A DNA stretch of 64,000 nt from Paragonimus westermani (Eukaryota > Platyhelminthes > Trematoda > Plagiorchiida > Troglotrematidae), in assembly GCA_008508345.1 (NCBI GenBank), contig QNGE01003249.1, forward strand, positions 1 through 64,000. The letters are read 5' to 3'. Shown here piece by piece: positions 37,251 to 50,160 of this stretch. Under the pieces are notes generated by a model, which worked only from the letters and a program-made list of their open reading frames with translations, was not told where the DNA came from and did no database searches. How positions within the stretch are numbered: position 1 is the first letter of the stretch; the number at the start of each line of letters is the position of its first letter. The translations under genes were made by a program, and so were the position numbers.

Positions 37251-40249
37251 CATATTTTCATAACGTCATCCAATCTCAGTGTTCACCATTGTCTAGGCCG
37301 TCGATAACATTGAAATGTGTTCGATGCAACTAGTGTGCTCTCAAGCGTACTACACTGTCAGCACATTAGCCAGTAAATCTCTACGCTACCCACATGGAAC
37401 GGTCAGTCTTATCTGAGACACGCCTCGGTAAATAAAAGCTGGAGTGTAATTGCAATGGTTTTCCTCTTGCCTTGGCAACTATTGGCCCAGACTCAGAAGT
37501 GCGATCGATCGATTGCTCTAAGTGTTTCAGCTCTGCTTCCAGTTGCCCCTGAGATCATCTGTCTGTTATTCGGATAGTTACCATTCGATCACTTTAGGAA
37601 GGGCCTGCGCCACTCATCTCAACAACTGGATCCAGTCGATCTGCCTGTGTTTACCTGCTGCACCCCGTGAATTTCTGTCCTCTCACTCCTTAAGAGCCAG
37701 TCAATCTCTGTGTCTATCAGCTTACTCACGTGAACATTAGCCGTTCGACGCCGTTTGCCGTTGAAACCCAGTGCACACATTTGGGACATCTTACACTGAA
37801 ATCAGGACAGGTGAAGCTGATATTGAGATATCTTAAACTCAGAAAGGTATAGTCAAATTTGGTCGCAGTTTTGTATTGGAACGAGATGAATGTATTACAA
37901 AAACTAGGGCTTTAGCTTGAATGGCGAACTATTCTACTTTCCCTAATTTAATGAGTAGTCAATATTAACAGTAACTCAGTTCTCGTTTTGAGGGTCATTG
38001 CAATGCGAGTAAAGGTACGGAAAGCTCAGTAAGTCTACCCTGAATACAAAAGATTTGTTTTATTTGCCATCAGAAGTTATCTGTCTTCTTTGCCGGTGAT
38101 TATATTTAGTCGAACACCTTCACGAGAACTTTTAAAACCGTGTTAATCGTAATACAGTTCTCCTGCCAGCGTTGATAGCTGTCCAACCTCGACTGATTCG
38201 TGTAAACCAGGCGTCAGTAAGTAACCAGAATTGACCATGGTTAGTCATCCTCTGCACCAGCCTCAGCTAAAAATTCTTTGACCCTGTTAAAAATGTGAGT
38301 TGTCACTTGATACCTAGCTGATGGGCTGACTTCCCGTTCAACTGAATGTTGGGGCAGACATCACTCTATCAGTTACATTCGCTTATTCTGTGATTTCCTC
38401 TTGGTCTGCGAATAAAGGAGTTAGTCCAGTTTCATTGGAGCCTGTAGACCAGCGCAGATTGCAAGAGGACTTGCAGGAAATGTGCAGCAACTTCGTCTGC
38501 TTCAAAATCCTAGATAGTATTACGATGGTGGAGTTTTGCCCCCATCTACACATCGAGTCTTCTCACATCGTGCCTCACAATCGCGCCTTTACGAGACTAC
38601 GCCACACACGCCGAGCTGGCTTAGAGGACATGTGTTTGTGAGTAGTATGATGAAAAAGTGAAGGCACAAGATGACCAGACTGTTCAATAGTTAACCTACT
38701 GCCTCAGGAATTTCGAAACAGCTTATATCTACAGGCTGTATAGCTTAGGTATGGGACAAGCAAATATATGCCAACCGTTTTGGGAAGGCATACACTAGTG
38801 TGCATAACTGGACGTAAGTAGCTAACTGAGGGTGAACGATCAGACAGACCGACGAAACTGTAAAGATATGGGATAAGGTTTAAGAAGGCATACTGACCAT
38901 GTTATTCAGTTCAGTATGAAGAAATAAATGGCTAGCAACTGAGCATTTCTGAATCAGGCAGAAGGCAACTCATTAGATGGATAAAGAAGAGACAGAGTAG
39001 GGCAGTTAGCAGCTCGTGGATGGAGAACGTCTGTGGGTGGGCGATGAACAATTCCACTGCTCATCCACCTTTTACGTACAAAGGGAGATCGGACACAACT
39101 GAATAGACAGATCAGGTTGCTTTTAGGTGTGTGAGCTTTGTTAAACCAGTCCAAATGGATTCGGAGTTAACACTAGGCTGCGTGTAACCGCGATCCAAAG
39201 CACACCACCCAAGGTGTTCGGATGAACGGGATGAACTTACGACTCTCGAAAACGTGCAAACAACAGTAAGTGAAGTTGGATTTTGTGTACCGCTCGGAAA
39301 AACATATAAAATAACATGTCTCCCTTATTTTAAACGATAATCAATCGGGCATTCAAATAAACCATCAAGGAATGACCAAAATGTAATTGTACAGGTCCTC
39401 CAAAATGGGTGCAAATGCAAAGAAACTAAATTAAGTTAAACAAGTGAATCTAAGTGATTATCTGAGGGAATACAACACTGGTTTCATAAAATCACACAAG
39501 GCATCCAAACGGGGTTGTATAGGAGACGAACTTGGAGGATAATGTTACACGTTCTCAGACAATTATTGGTGAACGTTTACTTCAACAACGGAACACAGAT
39601 AACCACGAGATGATCTTTCTGCAAAAATGTCCAACCTTTCACCATTCAACCAGGACTACAAAATGCATCACTGTAAGCAGTTTATACGCTCGAATTTGTA
39701 CCAGACAGACTAAGCGTGGAGAAGTGGTCAATTCGGAACCGCACGACTAGCACCAACAGACGTTCACAATCATTCATGTTAGACATAAACCGAAATGCTG
39801 TATTGCTTTTTGCAAGATTTTCACAATGTTTCTAGGGTAAAGGCACAAACTAACTTGTAAGTGATTTACTCCGACTTCCTGTCAGTCATATTTCTCATAT
39901 GTTAGTTCTTTTCACCTGTCTCTGATTGCACTATCTGCTGTGTTGACACACATTGACACATATTGATTGAACAAAGTTCACAGTCAGACAGTCTACCTTA
40001 CAAGACTGTCTCGAAATTGGACTGTTAGATTATTTCTGTACAGTGACCCTTCAGTTTAAATGTAGGGTCTTCTAGTATCAAGCTTTGGTTATACTGGTGC
40101 ATACGTGCGTGCGGCTGTTTTTACCAATCTTACCAACTTACTATTTATCGCACCCGAGACAAGTGATTGCGTATACTACTTGTGTAGTGATGATAAACAA
40201 TCACACTATACTATTCTTCAGTAGCCACGCACGTATTTGGGTACTGAAG
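37251..40249. other. No recognised gene
   Basis: Frames at 37,522, 38,390 and 39,532 are 70-83 codons and lack splice context or motifs. The region is a candidate for introns or old repeats. Confidence 0.35.
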
Positions 40250-42215
40250 TAACCGGGGTAAAATAGGGGAAGGAACATTGGAGTACACTGTGGCAGGAAA
40301 TGGTGTTTTCATAATAAAACTTGACAATGGCAACCATGACGTTTCGACATTAGTGTTACGTGCAAATGAGTGTTTGTGTTCGGTGTGGTGTTGAGGTACA
40401 CAGCCAGTGTGTTGATTTCCAGATTAAAAGTTCATGTGCCATCCGCGTTCTAGGTTCGCAATGGTTAGCGCCGTGACCAGGATTAGGGATGAAGATCCCG
40501 TGACTGCAGCTGCTGGAGGTTGAGGACGTTCGGAGATTTCTGAAGGATTTTAAGGAGGTGGCTGAGGTGGACGAAGTCAAGACCCACTGAGCGAAGCTGG
40601 CAGCGTGCAAGAGCCCTGCGGAGCTGGAGTGGGCCGGCGTGAAGAAGGCGGTGATCACCTAATTCGGAGTCCCCGCCGACTGCACAGAGGTAATGTGGTG
40701 GTTCAAGAGCTCCAGGCTTGGTCACGGAAGCGACGCTCTCGTTTACACCGTATCACTCCCGGCAGCGCTGCCGCAGTTGGGCCAGGACCCAGGACAACGG
40801 ATATTGACAGATCGGTTCTTGGAAGGAATGCCACCAACAGTCCGATAACAGTTCAAGATTGCTCTCATTGCACATCCGATGACGTTGAAACGGTTGGCTG
40901 ATGCAGCTTGACAGTTGCTGGCAAAAAACTTTGTGACAGTCAACGAGTTAAAGGCAATGGGAGGGTTGACTCAGGAATTGGTGGCTTTGAAGGTGAAGAA
41001 GGAAGAAAATCGTAGCGAAGTAGGCTACAGATGCGGGAGACATGAAGACTGGCAAAGATTTTGCCCAGTTGACAAGAAAAAGTCATACTTAAATAAACGT
41101 TTGGTTGACTGTTTTTGATTACTGATGAGTAGTCGGGGATTTGGTTTATTTTCAAGTTGACGATCACTCACATGTGATCGCAGCCTTCACATTCAGCTAG
41201 ACTTTTCAGCGAGCCTTTTTCGAAAAGAAGCACTAGTCTAGTGCTTTTTCCGAAGGTGACTGTTTTTGGTTGGAAAAGGAAGCTCGGTTATGGTGGTGAT
41301 TGATAAGACGGCAGTTCAGATCAGAGTAGAAATCAATACTAGCTAGAAGTGCTACTATTTGACACTGGAGCGGTGATTTCATTGGATAGGCCGAGATCAG
41401 AAAAAATTGTTAAGCTGTGTGCAATGGTCATTCGAATAGTCAATGGGTTTACCCTCGAAGTTAATGGCTTGAAAGAATATGATATCTAACTCAAGGGTCA
41501 CGTTATCAAACAACTCTTCGTTATTTCTCCTGATGCACGCCGGACCATACTGGGAACGGACTTTTCTGACCGTGCTGAAACCATGACTGATCTGAAACAT
41601 GATAAGCTCGTGACGAAGTTTGGTCTGGTCCCCCCCATTGAGAAAGTGCAAACCCTAGCGAGGAAAAATTAAGGTGAACTTACCTGGATCAATACCAACC
41701 TGTGACAGTCAACTAGTTAGTGAAGTGATACACAAATTCCGAGGATTGTTCGCTACAGACTAAGACCAGTACGGCTAGTGTGACTGGATTAAACACGAAA
41801 TCCCCATCGGGCTAAGGTGATTTGGACCATTCGGTCTCAGAAGAACTCCAATGCAGTTGCAGCAGGAGATTGTGCGGCAGGTAAAGGACATGGTGGAAGA
41901 AGAAATCACTGGGGTGGCAAATAGCCCATTCAATCCCCCTTTTTGCTGGTAACGAAACCCAGTGGGAAATTTCGACTTTATGTAGATTACAGACGGGTTA
42001 ACGAAACTACAGTCAATAAAGTGGCGACCACTACAGCGGTAGCATAAATTTTTGACAAGCTGTAGAACGCCTGGATATTCACAGTGATGGAGTTTTGGTC
42101 TAGATATTGCCAGGTTCCAAACAATCGGTCAACTTTGTCAGGATAAAACAACCCTTGCTGGGGGAGGAAAACTGTATCGTTTCAAACGCATGCTCGTTGG
42201 ATTGTCGGGTGCCTA
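40250..42215 (+). mobile_element. Ty3/Gypsy element, plus copy, truncated in RT
   Basis: An LTR-like stretch with AATAAA (about 40,310) is followed by a leader block 'gcgccgtgaccaggatt' (40,470), likely the primer-binding region, and Gag: GMPPTVR then ALIAHPMTLKRLADAA and NFVTVNELKAMGGLTQELVA, with a short Cys/His stretch (41,030). A protease piece holds FDTGAVISLD (about 41,357; DTG active-site motif). RT follows: RFGPFGLRRTP-like start (41,815), SPFNPPFLLVTKPSGKFRLY (41,925), YRRVNE. It stops before the YxDD box. Stops and frameshifts are many. A second copy lies at 61.3-63.1 kb in the other direction. Confidence 0.85.
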
Positions 42216-43009
42216 CTTTATGTTCCTTTATGTTCACCTGACTCTTTGTTACTGGATGCATGCCTTCCTGAAAACATTTTATTTAGCTATTTGCATGGTT
42301 AATGTTGTTCAGGTTGGTTGTGGAGTCGTTTGTTTGGAACAAACGAGAGTGCCTTCCTGAGAAGTAACTCGATTTTTCATGCTTTTCACTCTCACGGATT
42401 CTCTGTATTCTTGCTTGATTATTCTGTTTAAACAGTGAATATCAACGTTGGTTCCAGAGTAGGCTAGAAACAACTGTCATTCTTTTTTCTGAATATTCTG
42501 GAAATGTGTGTTTTTTTGTTTTCCTAGCTATGGCTTTCTGAATCGTTCTTGCTGGTTTTGCTTACAAAGAATAAATTCGAGCTGCTGCTAACGAAGGACG
42601 CACCATAGCAGTCCACTTTCTATTCCTACTCCGGTCGCCTCTTCTCATTCTACATACTGCATGTTACCTTGTACTCTCGTACATATCTACCCTTCGCGCT
42701 TTAATGTGTATTAATAATGTGTCTTAATAATCTGGTATTGACTTGCTAGATTTTCGATGCCCGATCTTCTGCTCAAATAACCGCAAAGCTTGACTCATTA
42801 TGGTTGAATTCTAGTGTCAGTTTAGCAGTATTAAATCTGGAAGGATTCGAGTGACCTCATTCGAAACTGACAGGTCACCATTTGGTCAACTGGAGCCACA
42901 CCTCTAATGCGTTGTCATGTGTGTAACCAGGTCATTTACTGCCCTAACGTCGTACCCAACACGTAACGTGTATCCGCACGGTTGGCTTGCAGAGCCATTT
43001 ATCGCACAG
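42216..43009. other. Nothing recognised
   Basis: T-rich stretch following the truncation of the Gypsy copy. No gene, domain or repeat seen. Confidence 0.4.
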
Positions 43010-43570
43010 AATCCTGTACAGCTTATGCTAACATACAGGACCACGAACGCGCACACTCATTCGCACGGCTGAAGTGTATTCACACACACTGGGCAGCAAT
43101 AAATTTTCGTTCGTCCTGATGGCACGTTCCCCATAGCGTGTACACACTATTCCAATAGTCGTTTTTGGTTCGTCGTCTTCTTGGCGTTGACGCTTGCCCT
43201 TTAATTCCCAAACGTGTCCCCAAATTGTGAGTAGAGTACTGCTCACGAACGAAGCTGCCTAGTATATAACACAGGTATATCCCCTTGCCCCACACTTCAA
43301 AGCTAAGGTGAACTGTAAAAACATCCATGTCTGTTCTGTCAACATCCAGTACAACATCCCGTACAACGTCTGACACGGCGGCCACGCACAACGTTGAATG
43401 AGACCGCCCAACACAATGCCTGACAGGGACCGCTCGACGAAGCGCCTGGGGAGGAATGTTCGACATGATCACCGGTTCCAGCTTTGTCAGGCGCGTTAGT
43501 GTCGGTATCCCCAATATATCGCCAGACCCACTGTTTGGTACGGCTCATGGCCACGAACACTGCCACAACA
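43010..43570. repeat. Dispersed repeat, copy 2 (also at 30.0 kb), with minus-strand frames
   Basis: The lower half (43,010-43,275) matches copy 1 at 30.0 kb. The upper half has a 144-codon minus-strand frame (43,080-43,514) that spans both halves but shows no known domain. The pairing of a non-coding block with a downstream minus-strand frame fits an LTR or leader plus Gag, but this is only inference. Confidence 0.45.
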
Positions 43571-45432
43571 ATTAATCAGGTTTTGTCACACACTTCTACA
43601 CGACACGTCAAGAGGAATGACCATTCACTGTTGCACAGCATGCCTTGACGCCGCCACACGAGCTAAACAACACGCAGTCCTACGATGAGGACTTTCGACT
43701 CCAAGACATGTACGGCTTCATTCAAGAAACGAAGTGCCAATTAACGTTTGCCCCCATATCAGCCTATTCATCCGTCACATCCCGCAAGCCCCCACTGTCA
43801 CAAATGGTGATTCGTGGTTGTCAAAATCATTTCTGCTGCGTTATCTGGATCCTGACAATTCCCAACATTTCGTTATACAATTTTTGTTATTCACTTTTAT
43901 TTGCTACGCTGCCACTTACGTGTTACACAAATATACATGCATTTTTATTGGCGTTACCCACCTTCTGGTATTAATTAACTTTTGGGCGAACAAGTCACAA
44001 GCTTCTAAATTCAACCAGTTTTATCGCAGACTGTGGTGGAAGTCCTCCTGGTTATTTTTGATTGGTTCTCTGGACGTGGTGCATGGCATGCAGAAGCAGA
44101 CTAAGTTGAGCCCTACGGGGTCTTTAAACAAAGATAAACCCACTGAGGAATCGATAGCCCTCTAAACACCTTCAACTTATCGGAACTATTTCTATAGACG
44201 ATTTACTTTTACGCAAGCTTCAGCTACAAAGGCTTTCACAGGACTTGTAATTTCTTCTGGCACCACCTCAAGGTTTGGACTTTGGGAAAGTTTGGGAAAT
44301 AGCAGGCTACACCACACAATACCGCGTCCTTTTACAGATCCATTATTTCCTCGAAGGTAGGTCACACAGATGTTATGGTGTATTGTCGAAGCGAGAACAC
44401 CTGGGGTTCTGTCCCAAGTATGACCTTAGCCACGTCACTGTTCTCGATTTGCACACCGATTGTTACACTTCAGAACACACGCTAATCTACGAGCTCTGAC
44501 ACGTAGTCAGCTTAGAGTAGAATAAGAACACGTGACGGCAATGGCGCGCAGCTTTGTGGAACACGAGAATGACACCATATTAACAATGACAGTTGAGACA
44601 GTCACCCAGTCGGTTGCGTGGGTAACACGATTGGATCGTTCGGGGCCAGTGTGAGAGAGGGAGAGAGGGGCACACGCGTGCACGGGGAAACAGATGACGT
44701 GTGGGCAACGGTAGGCGCGGTCGCCACAAGTTGTGCTGTTGTTGTCATCAAAAGTTTGGTTTCCTGAGCCGTTTCGCTTCCTTTCGCTTATAAGCTGAAA
44801 TCGACCAGTCGTCTTATGGTTGGCCTGCAAGCGAACAATCACCCACCGTAGCCCCAAAAAGAGCTGAGAAAAGGGTTTTCACGAACGGGTGGTCTCAGTG
44901 ACCACCAGCGAAGTGATGGACAGCAATTTCGCTGGGTCTCAGCACCACAAGCACACAAGAAAATCGAACACACGACCCGCGAATAAGTGGTAAATTGCGA
45001 TTTAAGCACTTGTCCACCAGACCATGCAGACGTGGAGATCTTGGTTGAAGGAAGGCATGTGAATTAACCAGTAAACGAAAGGAGGCGCAACGACACAGGA
45101 ACCGGGTCGAAACACCTGTCCACCACTGTGGCGGTGGTTAGTGGGACCAACCGTTTGCATCAAAAGTTTGGCATAAAGGCCGGTAAGAGTGTCGAGCCTT
45201 GCAAACAGTAATGCATTATGCGGACGAAAAAAGGCTGGAATTAGCAGGTATCAACGGTGTCCTTCGACGTGTAGGTTTTCAAGGGCAGTCATTTATTCAA
45301 AATCTGTGGTCAGAGGTTGGCGTAGTCACACTGTCCACTACAGAGGTGTACTTAAAACCGTAGCAACAACATAAAAGTATGGGCTTAAGACATTAGAACT
45401 GCCATTGATCTAAACCTGTCTAACCTGACCAA
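43571..45432. other. Unassigned region with hydrophobic plus-strand frame
   Basis: A 143-codon plus-strand frame (43,734-44,165) has two hydrophobic runs, HFVIQFLLFTFICYAATYVL and CIFIGVTHLLVLINFW, as in membrane segments. A frame at 44,275-44,499 has several cysteines. At 44,959-45,030 the minus strand has tRNA-like boxes. No family is recognised. The frames may belong with the decayed frame at 45.4-46.1 kb. Confidence 0.3.
44955..45032 (-). repeat. tRNA-like (SINE-type) unit
   Basis: On the minus strand TGCATGGTCTGGTGGACAAG (45,030 down) gives a D-arm and A-box form, and GTGTTCGATTTTC (44,971-44,959) a B-box form, about 40 bp apart. The region could be a tRNA-derived SINE head. The stems pair poorly, so no tRNA gene is called. 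Confidence 0.45.
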
Positions 45433-46143
45433 TTGGGGTTATGTTGCCGCCGACGTTTCTTTACGCGTCTCAGAGCATTAGGCAGTGTAAAGGCCATGTT
45501 TTCAGCGGATTGCATCCCTTTTTCTTTCGATGACGTTTTCGTTGCGAGCGCGGACGAAGACGATCATTTGTTCCATTCGTCAATATTATCCGCACGCTCA
45601 CAAATCAACGATGTGGTGATGAATACCGAAAATTGTCAATTGGACCATGCATCAGTTGTTTTTCTGGATCATGACGGGATTAATCCAGTGAACGACTAGG
45701 TTTACGCCATTAGAGATTTCACGAAACCTAAGACTACCACTGATCTTCCATGTGTCCGCGACCTTGACAACTACTGTAGGTTCAGTTATCGATGCGCACA
45801 AATCCTGAGGTCTCTGACTGATTTAATTCGTGAGGACCAAAAAGCCATCGAATTGGCTGAGTCTGTTAAAGGTGTCTTTAGTCAAATGTAGGAAACCCTT
45901 GCTGCCACGAAGTTATTTACTCATCAGGATCGGAGGACCTCACTAAGCGTTGTTGTGGTTTCTTTTAACAAAGCAGTACAAAGAGTCTAACAACAACTCA
46001 TCCACTATTTTTGATAACCACTCGATTTTTTCTCTCGTCAACTTTCGGACACCGCTGAGAAGTGCAACAATTTCGACCAAGAACTGTCAAGTGTATAACA
46101 CACGGTAAAACGTGTGCTGGAGACCGTGGTTTCTCAAATTTCA
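45433..46143 (+). pseudogene. Long decayed frame, unrecognised
   Basis: One plus-strand frame stays nearly open for about 700 nt with scattered stops (45,697, 45,889, 45,988 and others). It reads SFDDVFVASADEDDHLFHSS, then after the first stop VYAIRDFTKPKTTTDLPCVR, SLTDLIREDQKAIELAESVK and FFSRQLSDTAEKCNNFDQEL. The middle is charged and helical with a few cysteines, like an ectodomain or coiled coil. The plain reading is a pseudogene or the decayed frame of an element. Hydrophobic frames lie both upstream (43.7 kb) and, on the other strand, downstream (46,402-46,722). Confidence 0.4.
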
Positions 46144-47305
46144 TAAACCACAAATCACTTGCTTTCGCTCCAGATGCATCTTGTGATACGTAGTCATCAC
46201 GATAGACTTGGATTATGTTTCTCATTTCTCAGCTGACATTAGGTATATGTCTGGAGTACATAGTGCCGTTGTCCTGCGTCAGCTTCGTTGCCAAATCTCC
46301 GTAAGTCTACTTGAAGTAGATTTTCAAACTGTAGTGTACAGATTCAAAAATACAGCTTTTCCTGTCGTCCACGCCTGAAAAACGGCAGGACCTGCCGCTG
46401 ACTACCTCGGATAGAACCATAATTTGCGATAGTTCACGATCATCACGACCACCGGCGATACCGTGGGCCATGTAACCTTTAATATTTTATTTGATGTGCA
46501 GTCTGTCGCATCCCGGATTGTGAATTGCAGTAAGGCAGATTCCTGAACAGTTGGTTTGACCCTCTTTGAATAAGGATATCCATCTTTGGGTACCCTATTG
46601 TGAAAGATCTGAAGTCTATCACTACACTTATAGCCCCGTTGGTTCACGAAGTGGCCAATGGCGATCCCCATTAAAAACACTACCACTGAAGCAACTTCTA
46701 AGGCTTTAACTGAAGTACGCATCCGTTGACTTCGTTTATGGCTTTAGGTTACGTTTATCCTGGATGATAAATCTCTCCAACCAAGGCGGTCGCAAACTTC
46801 ACATGTAACAGCTAATATATAAGAGCGGTGCATATGGTTCATTTCGATGAGATAATCATCGGCACCCTTTACAAGCGCTGTATGGCACTCCATTTTGAGT
46901 TCGGCCACGAGACTCAGAGCACGAAGCGATGACTCACTGTGATTGGTGGGATATGCTTCCTTGTGATAACATAAAACCCAGCTTCCATTATTCGACAGGG
47001 AAAGTACTGGGGGCTGTTCCCTCGGCTACTCCCTCCTCAAGCGAACCTGTTTCCCACGATCAGTCGTCACCCACTATTGTAAAACCAATTCCGTAAATCA
47101 AATAACAATAGAAGACGGGCGCTTTTCCATCTCTTTTTGTCGAACACCTCTGATAAGTTTTCTTCAGCTGGCTCATACTTTTCCTAGCGTGTACATTATA
47201 ATGGTTTCCAGTTTTCAGTGGTCAGATATCACCACTTTTTCAGTAGATCTACATCTCTCAGATTGCTATAAGCATGATTACTAAATGTGAGCTTTCAACA
47301 ACAAC
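46144..47305. other. Unassigned; minus-strand frame of 106 codons
   Basis: The minus-strand frame 46,402-46,722 starts with MRTSVKALEVASVVVFLMGI, a signal-anchor-like run, but its downstream part shows no domain and the plus strand carries equally long readings. It may be the 3' region of the Penelope-like copy at 47.3 kb or part of the decayed frame above. Confidence 0.3.
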
Positions 47306-48531
47306 CTATTTTTGTAACAGGGTAGAGAAACTGCGAGTCAACAGTTTATGTACACACAGAGCCGGACGGTGAGTATTGATCAACATCACCTCGGAGAAAG
47401 CGAGCAATTTGGGGTTCTTATTACGTAACAGAACTTGAAACGAGTTGGCCGGGTCAACAACGTGACCTGTTTCCATGATGTGTTTTGTGATGGATGAGGT
47501 CGGATTTCGTCTCAGTCGTTCTGTCGACAATGTCCGTTGCGTCATGGCGTGTATCAACCACTTGAGCATATGTTCAGCCATTCTTTGTCGTAGGCATCGA
47601 TCTGTTCTGCCGATATAGGTGTCACCGCAACTACAAGTGAACTGATAGATTACATGTGAGATAGAACATTTCGGTAGGTCACGACTACGAATAAGCTGAG
47701 TGACAATCCTAGTTGTGAGTAGAAATTGCAATTCAGCCGCAGGGAATGTGCGAGTTAGAGCAGACTGTAATGTTTGACTTACGTCGGTTGTGACATGATC
47801 GCCTTAGAAGGGTAGGTTCAAAAAGACCTGCTTCTTGGGAACCGTACTCACGACAGACTTTGTCAGTCTCTTCTGGCTGTGAACATCGATGAATTTCTCC
47901 GGGTATCCGTTTGCAAGCAGTACCTTTCTTAATTTCGCCTCTTCTCCTTGTAAACAATCATCGGTGCATATCTCCCGGGCTCTATGAAACAGGGTTCGTA
48001 CCAGGCTTCTTTTGTAAGTAATGGGCGCAAAAGAAGAGAACTGCAAATACTGACCGCTCCAATTGGCTTTGCGGTGCACTGAGCGTTGTAATGAGCCATC
48101 CTGCCGTCTGGTAATTGAAATGTCTAGAAAAGATAATCTGTTGTTTGTTTCCTCCTCATGAGAAAGAGAAAGATTAGGATGAACGGAATTGAAGCGGCTT
48201 AGGAGTGAAGCGAAATGAATATTAGTAGTAAAAAACAAAATATCATCTACATATCGCTTATGGATACTGGCACAATCTATAGCATCAGATAGTTTTAATT
48301 CACTCATTCCTAAAAATATATCTGCAAGTGTAAGGCCCAATGGGATACCCATTGCTACATCATCAACTTGCTTATAGGACAATCCGCCGAAATTAAAACG
48401 GAAATTCTCTGTACATAAAAGTATAAGTTCCTTAAGGTAATCAACTGGGAGACAAAAAGACAAATTTTGACGGGAAATGAAACCGCATAAAAAGTCAACT
48501 GTTTCTCGGAAGGGGACGTTTGTAAACAAAG
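47306..48531 (-). mobile_element. Penelope-like element, 5'-truncated: RT and GIY-YIG
   Basis: The minus strand has a 241-codon RT frame (48,529-47,804): FTNVPFRETVDFL, the VAMGIPLGLTLADIFLG block, the catalytic box IHKRYVDDILFF (YVDD), NNRLSFLDISITRR, and FAPITYKRSLVRTLFHRA. A frameshift near 47,800 leads to the GIY-YIG endonuclease frame (47,731-47,306): ISHVIYQFTCSCGDTYIGRT with RCLRQRMAEH and the later conserved SSITKHIMETGHVVD. Both domains are in family order. This is one of the better preserved elements here, but the frameshift and missing N-terminal part make it inactive. Confidence 0.9.
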
Positions 48532-48900
48532 CACATCATGGAAACAGGTCACGTTGTTGACCCGGCCAACTCGTTTCAAGTTCTGTTACGTAATAAGAAC
48601 CCCAAATTGCTCGCTTTCTCCGAGACGATGTTGATCAATACTCACCGTCCGGCTCTGTGTGTGTGCATAAACTGTTGACTCACGCAGTTTGTCTGCCCTG
48701 GAACTGACGACAGCCTTTGTTTCATATAAACTCAATCGTTGAATGTTTTTTATTGTGTTGCTAACCCCATGTCCTATATATTCTAATGTTTTATGTTCGT
48801 GACTGAAGAGAGTAAGCGAAATGTTAGCATCTCGCGATGTATGCTTTCTATCGCTATTGGTGAACTGGATCAAGGGAACTCGGTGTAGTAGTTTTGTAAA
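48532..48900 (+). mobile_element. Penelope-like element, inverted 3' piece
   Basis: From 48,532 the plus strand repeats, nearly base for base, the reverse complement of about 47,318-47,487 (the end of the GIY-YIG frame), then runs on into untranslated sequence with 'cgtgactgaagagagtaagcg' and 'gttagcatctcgcgatgta'. It is joined back to back with the minus copy at 48,530-48,532. Confidence 0.85.
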
Positions 48901-50159
48901 TAAAACAGATATTTACCGTTTTTGATCCGTGACTTTGCAAACCATCCCCAAATGTTCTCTATTAAGAATGTAGCTGCTAATCTCATCATTTCGACAATTA
49001 TGCGTCATTGTGTACACCGCTCCCAGGGATTTCCCGCATTTTTAGACATTGATAACTTTTGAAAACGTTCAGTCTTATTGGGAATAACTCAGCGGTAGAG
49101 TGTTCAACGGACTTCCTTTTTATTTCTCAACTTCTATTCTCTGATGGACTTCTAGTTTGTTTGCTTCCGTACATCCTTTAGCTGGCATCTATCGGGCGAT
49201 TACCCGTAAGAAGCTTAGTGGACAACAATGTGAACATTGTGCTTATGCGTTAGTTTCCATTATTTTAGATGCCTACGCGACTTCCGTCATTTGTTGAAAC
49301 TGTGTCGGTTAATACAAGCGTAAGGCGCACAATCATTTTCGTGTCTCACGACGAAGCTATTCCGGCGGTGAACGACCTAATGCTCCCCTCGCCATCTCCG
49401 TAGGGGCTGGTTGCCTTACACACCCCGTCCAGTTAACGTTGCGGATATAACGATTAGCAGGTTGTCATTTGGCATTATATAGACAATTTTGCTTATATGG
49501 TCATCATTTCAGTTAGCCCTTAAGGCTCTTCCAGTCAGGTTATTACGGATCCACACTACACCATAAACTACGCACAGTCGGCATTGTCGATGTGCATCGT
49601 TTACATAATTTCATGACATCGTTGTGGAATGAATCAGCCGGAAAACCAAAGAGACAAAACCCCACCAGCGTTCTGTAGTGTCCCTGTCTAAGTTCTATAC
49701 CATTTTCCATATCTGTTTCCATTTTAGGCACAAGGTTTTCCACTACATGTTAAGGCAAATCACTTCGGTACGTTAGAATTTCCACCTTGGACGTGACGGC
49801 AAGAACACGATTGGTCCAACTAACCGCCGTAAGGGATGAGCAATCTTAATTAGAGCGCTTCGCATTGGCTACTTTGGTAGAGGACGTGGTTTAGGTTATT
49901 CGAGGGGTGTCAACGGATTTGCTTGATGAGAACGGGGTTAGCGGTCAGAGTGGAGCAAAGATCACCTGACCCTGTTCTTACTAATTCATCAAACCGCGGA
50001 CCGTATTGGTTCCTTTGACAGGTAAAGGGTTGTAAGTGGTTAGGGTTGTCTGTGAATCTCACGTCCAATAGGAGTGAGGTTTAGGGTCGTGGTATACTTC
50101 GAGCTGTGATGTGAGAGTGAACCAGTCTGTGAGAACATTTTCATTAGTTCTCTCGCATA
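48901..50159. other. No recognised gene
   Basis: A tRNA A-box-like string (AACTCAGCGGTAGAGTGTTC near 49,086) has no B box after it. Frames at 49,543 and 50,040 are short and lack motifs. Confidence 0.4.
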
Positions 50160-50160
50160 C

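Noticed and set aside
43734..44165. 143-codon plus-strand frame with two hydrophobic runs as an intact membrane gene
   Set aside because: It overlaps another frame, lacks borders and start context, and lies in a region of decayed frames; kept only as an unassigned note.
49082..49120. tRNA gene near 49.09 kb
   Set aside because: An A-box-like string is present but there is no B box at the right distance and no cloverleaf.
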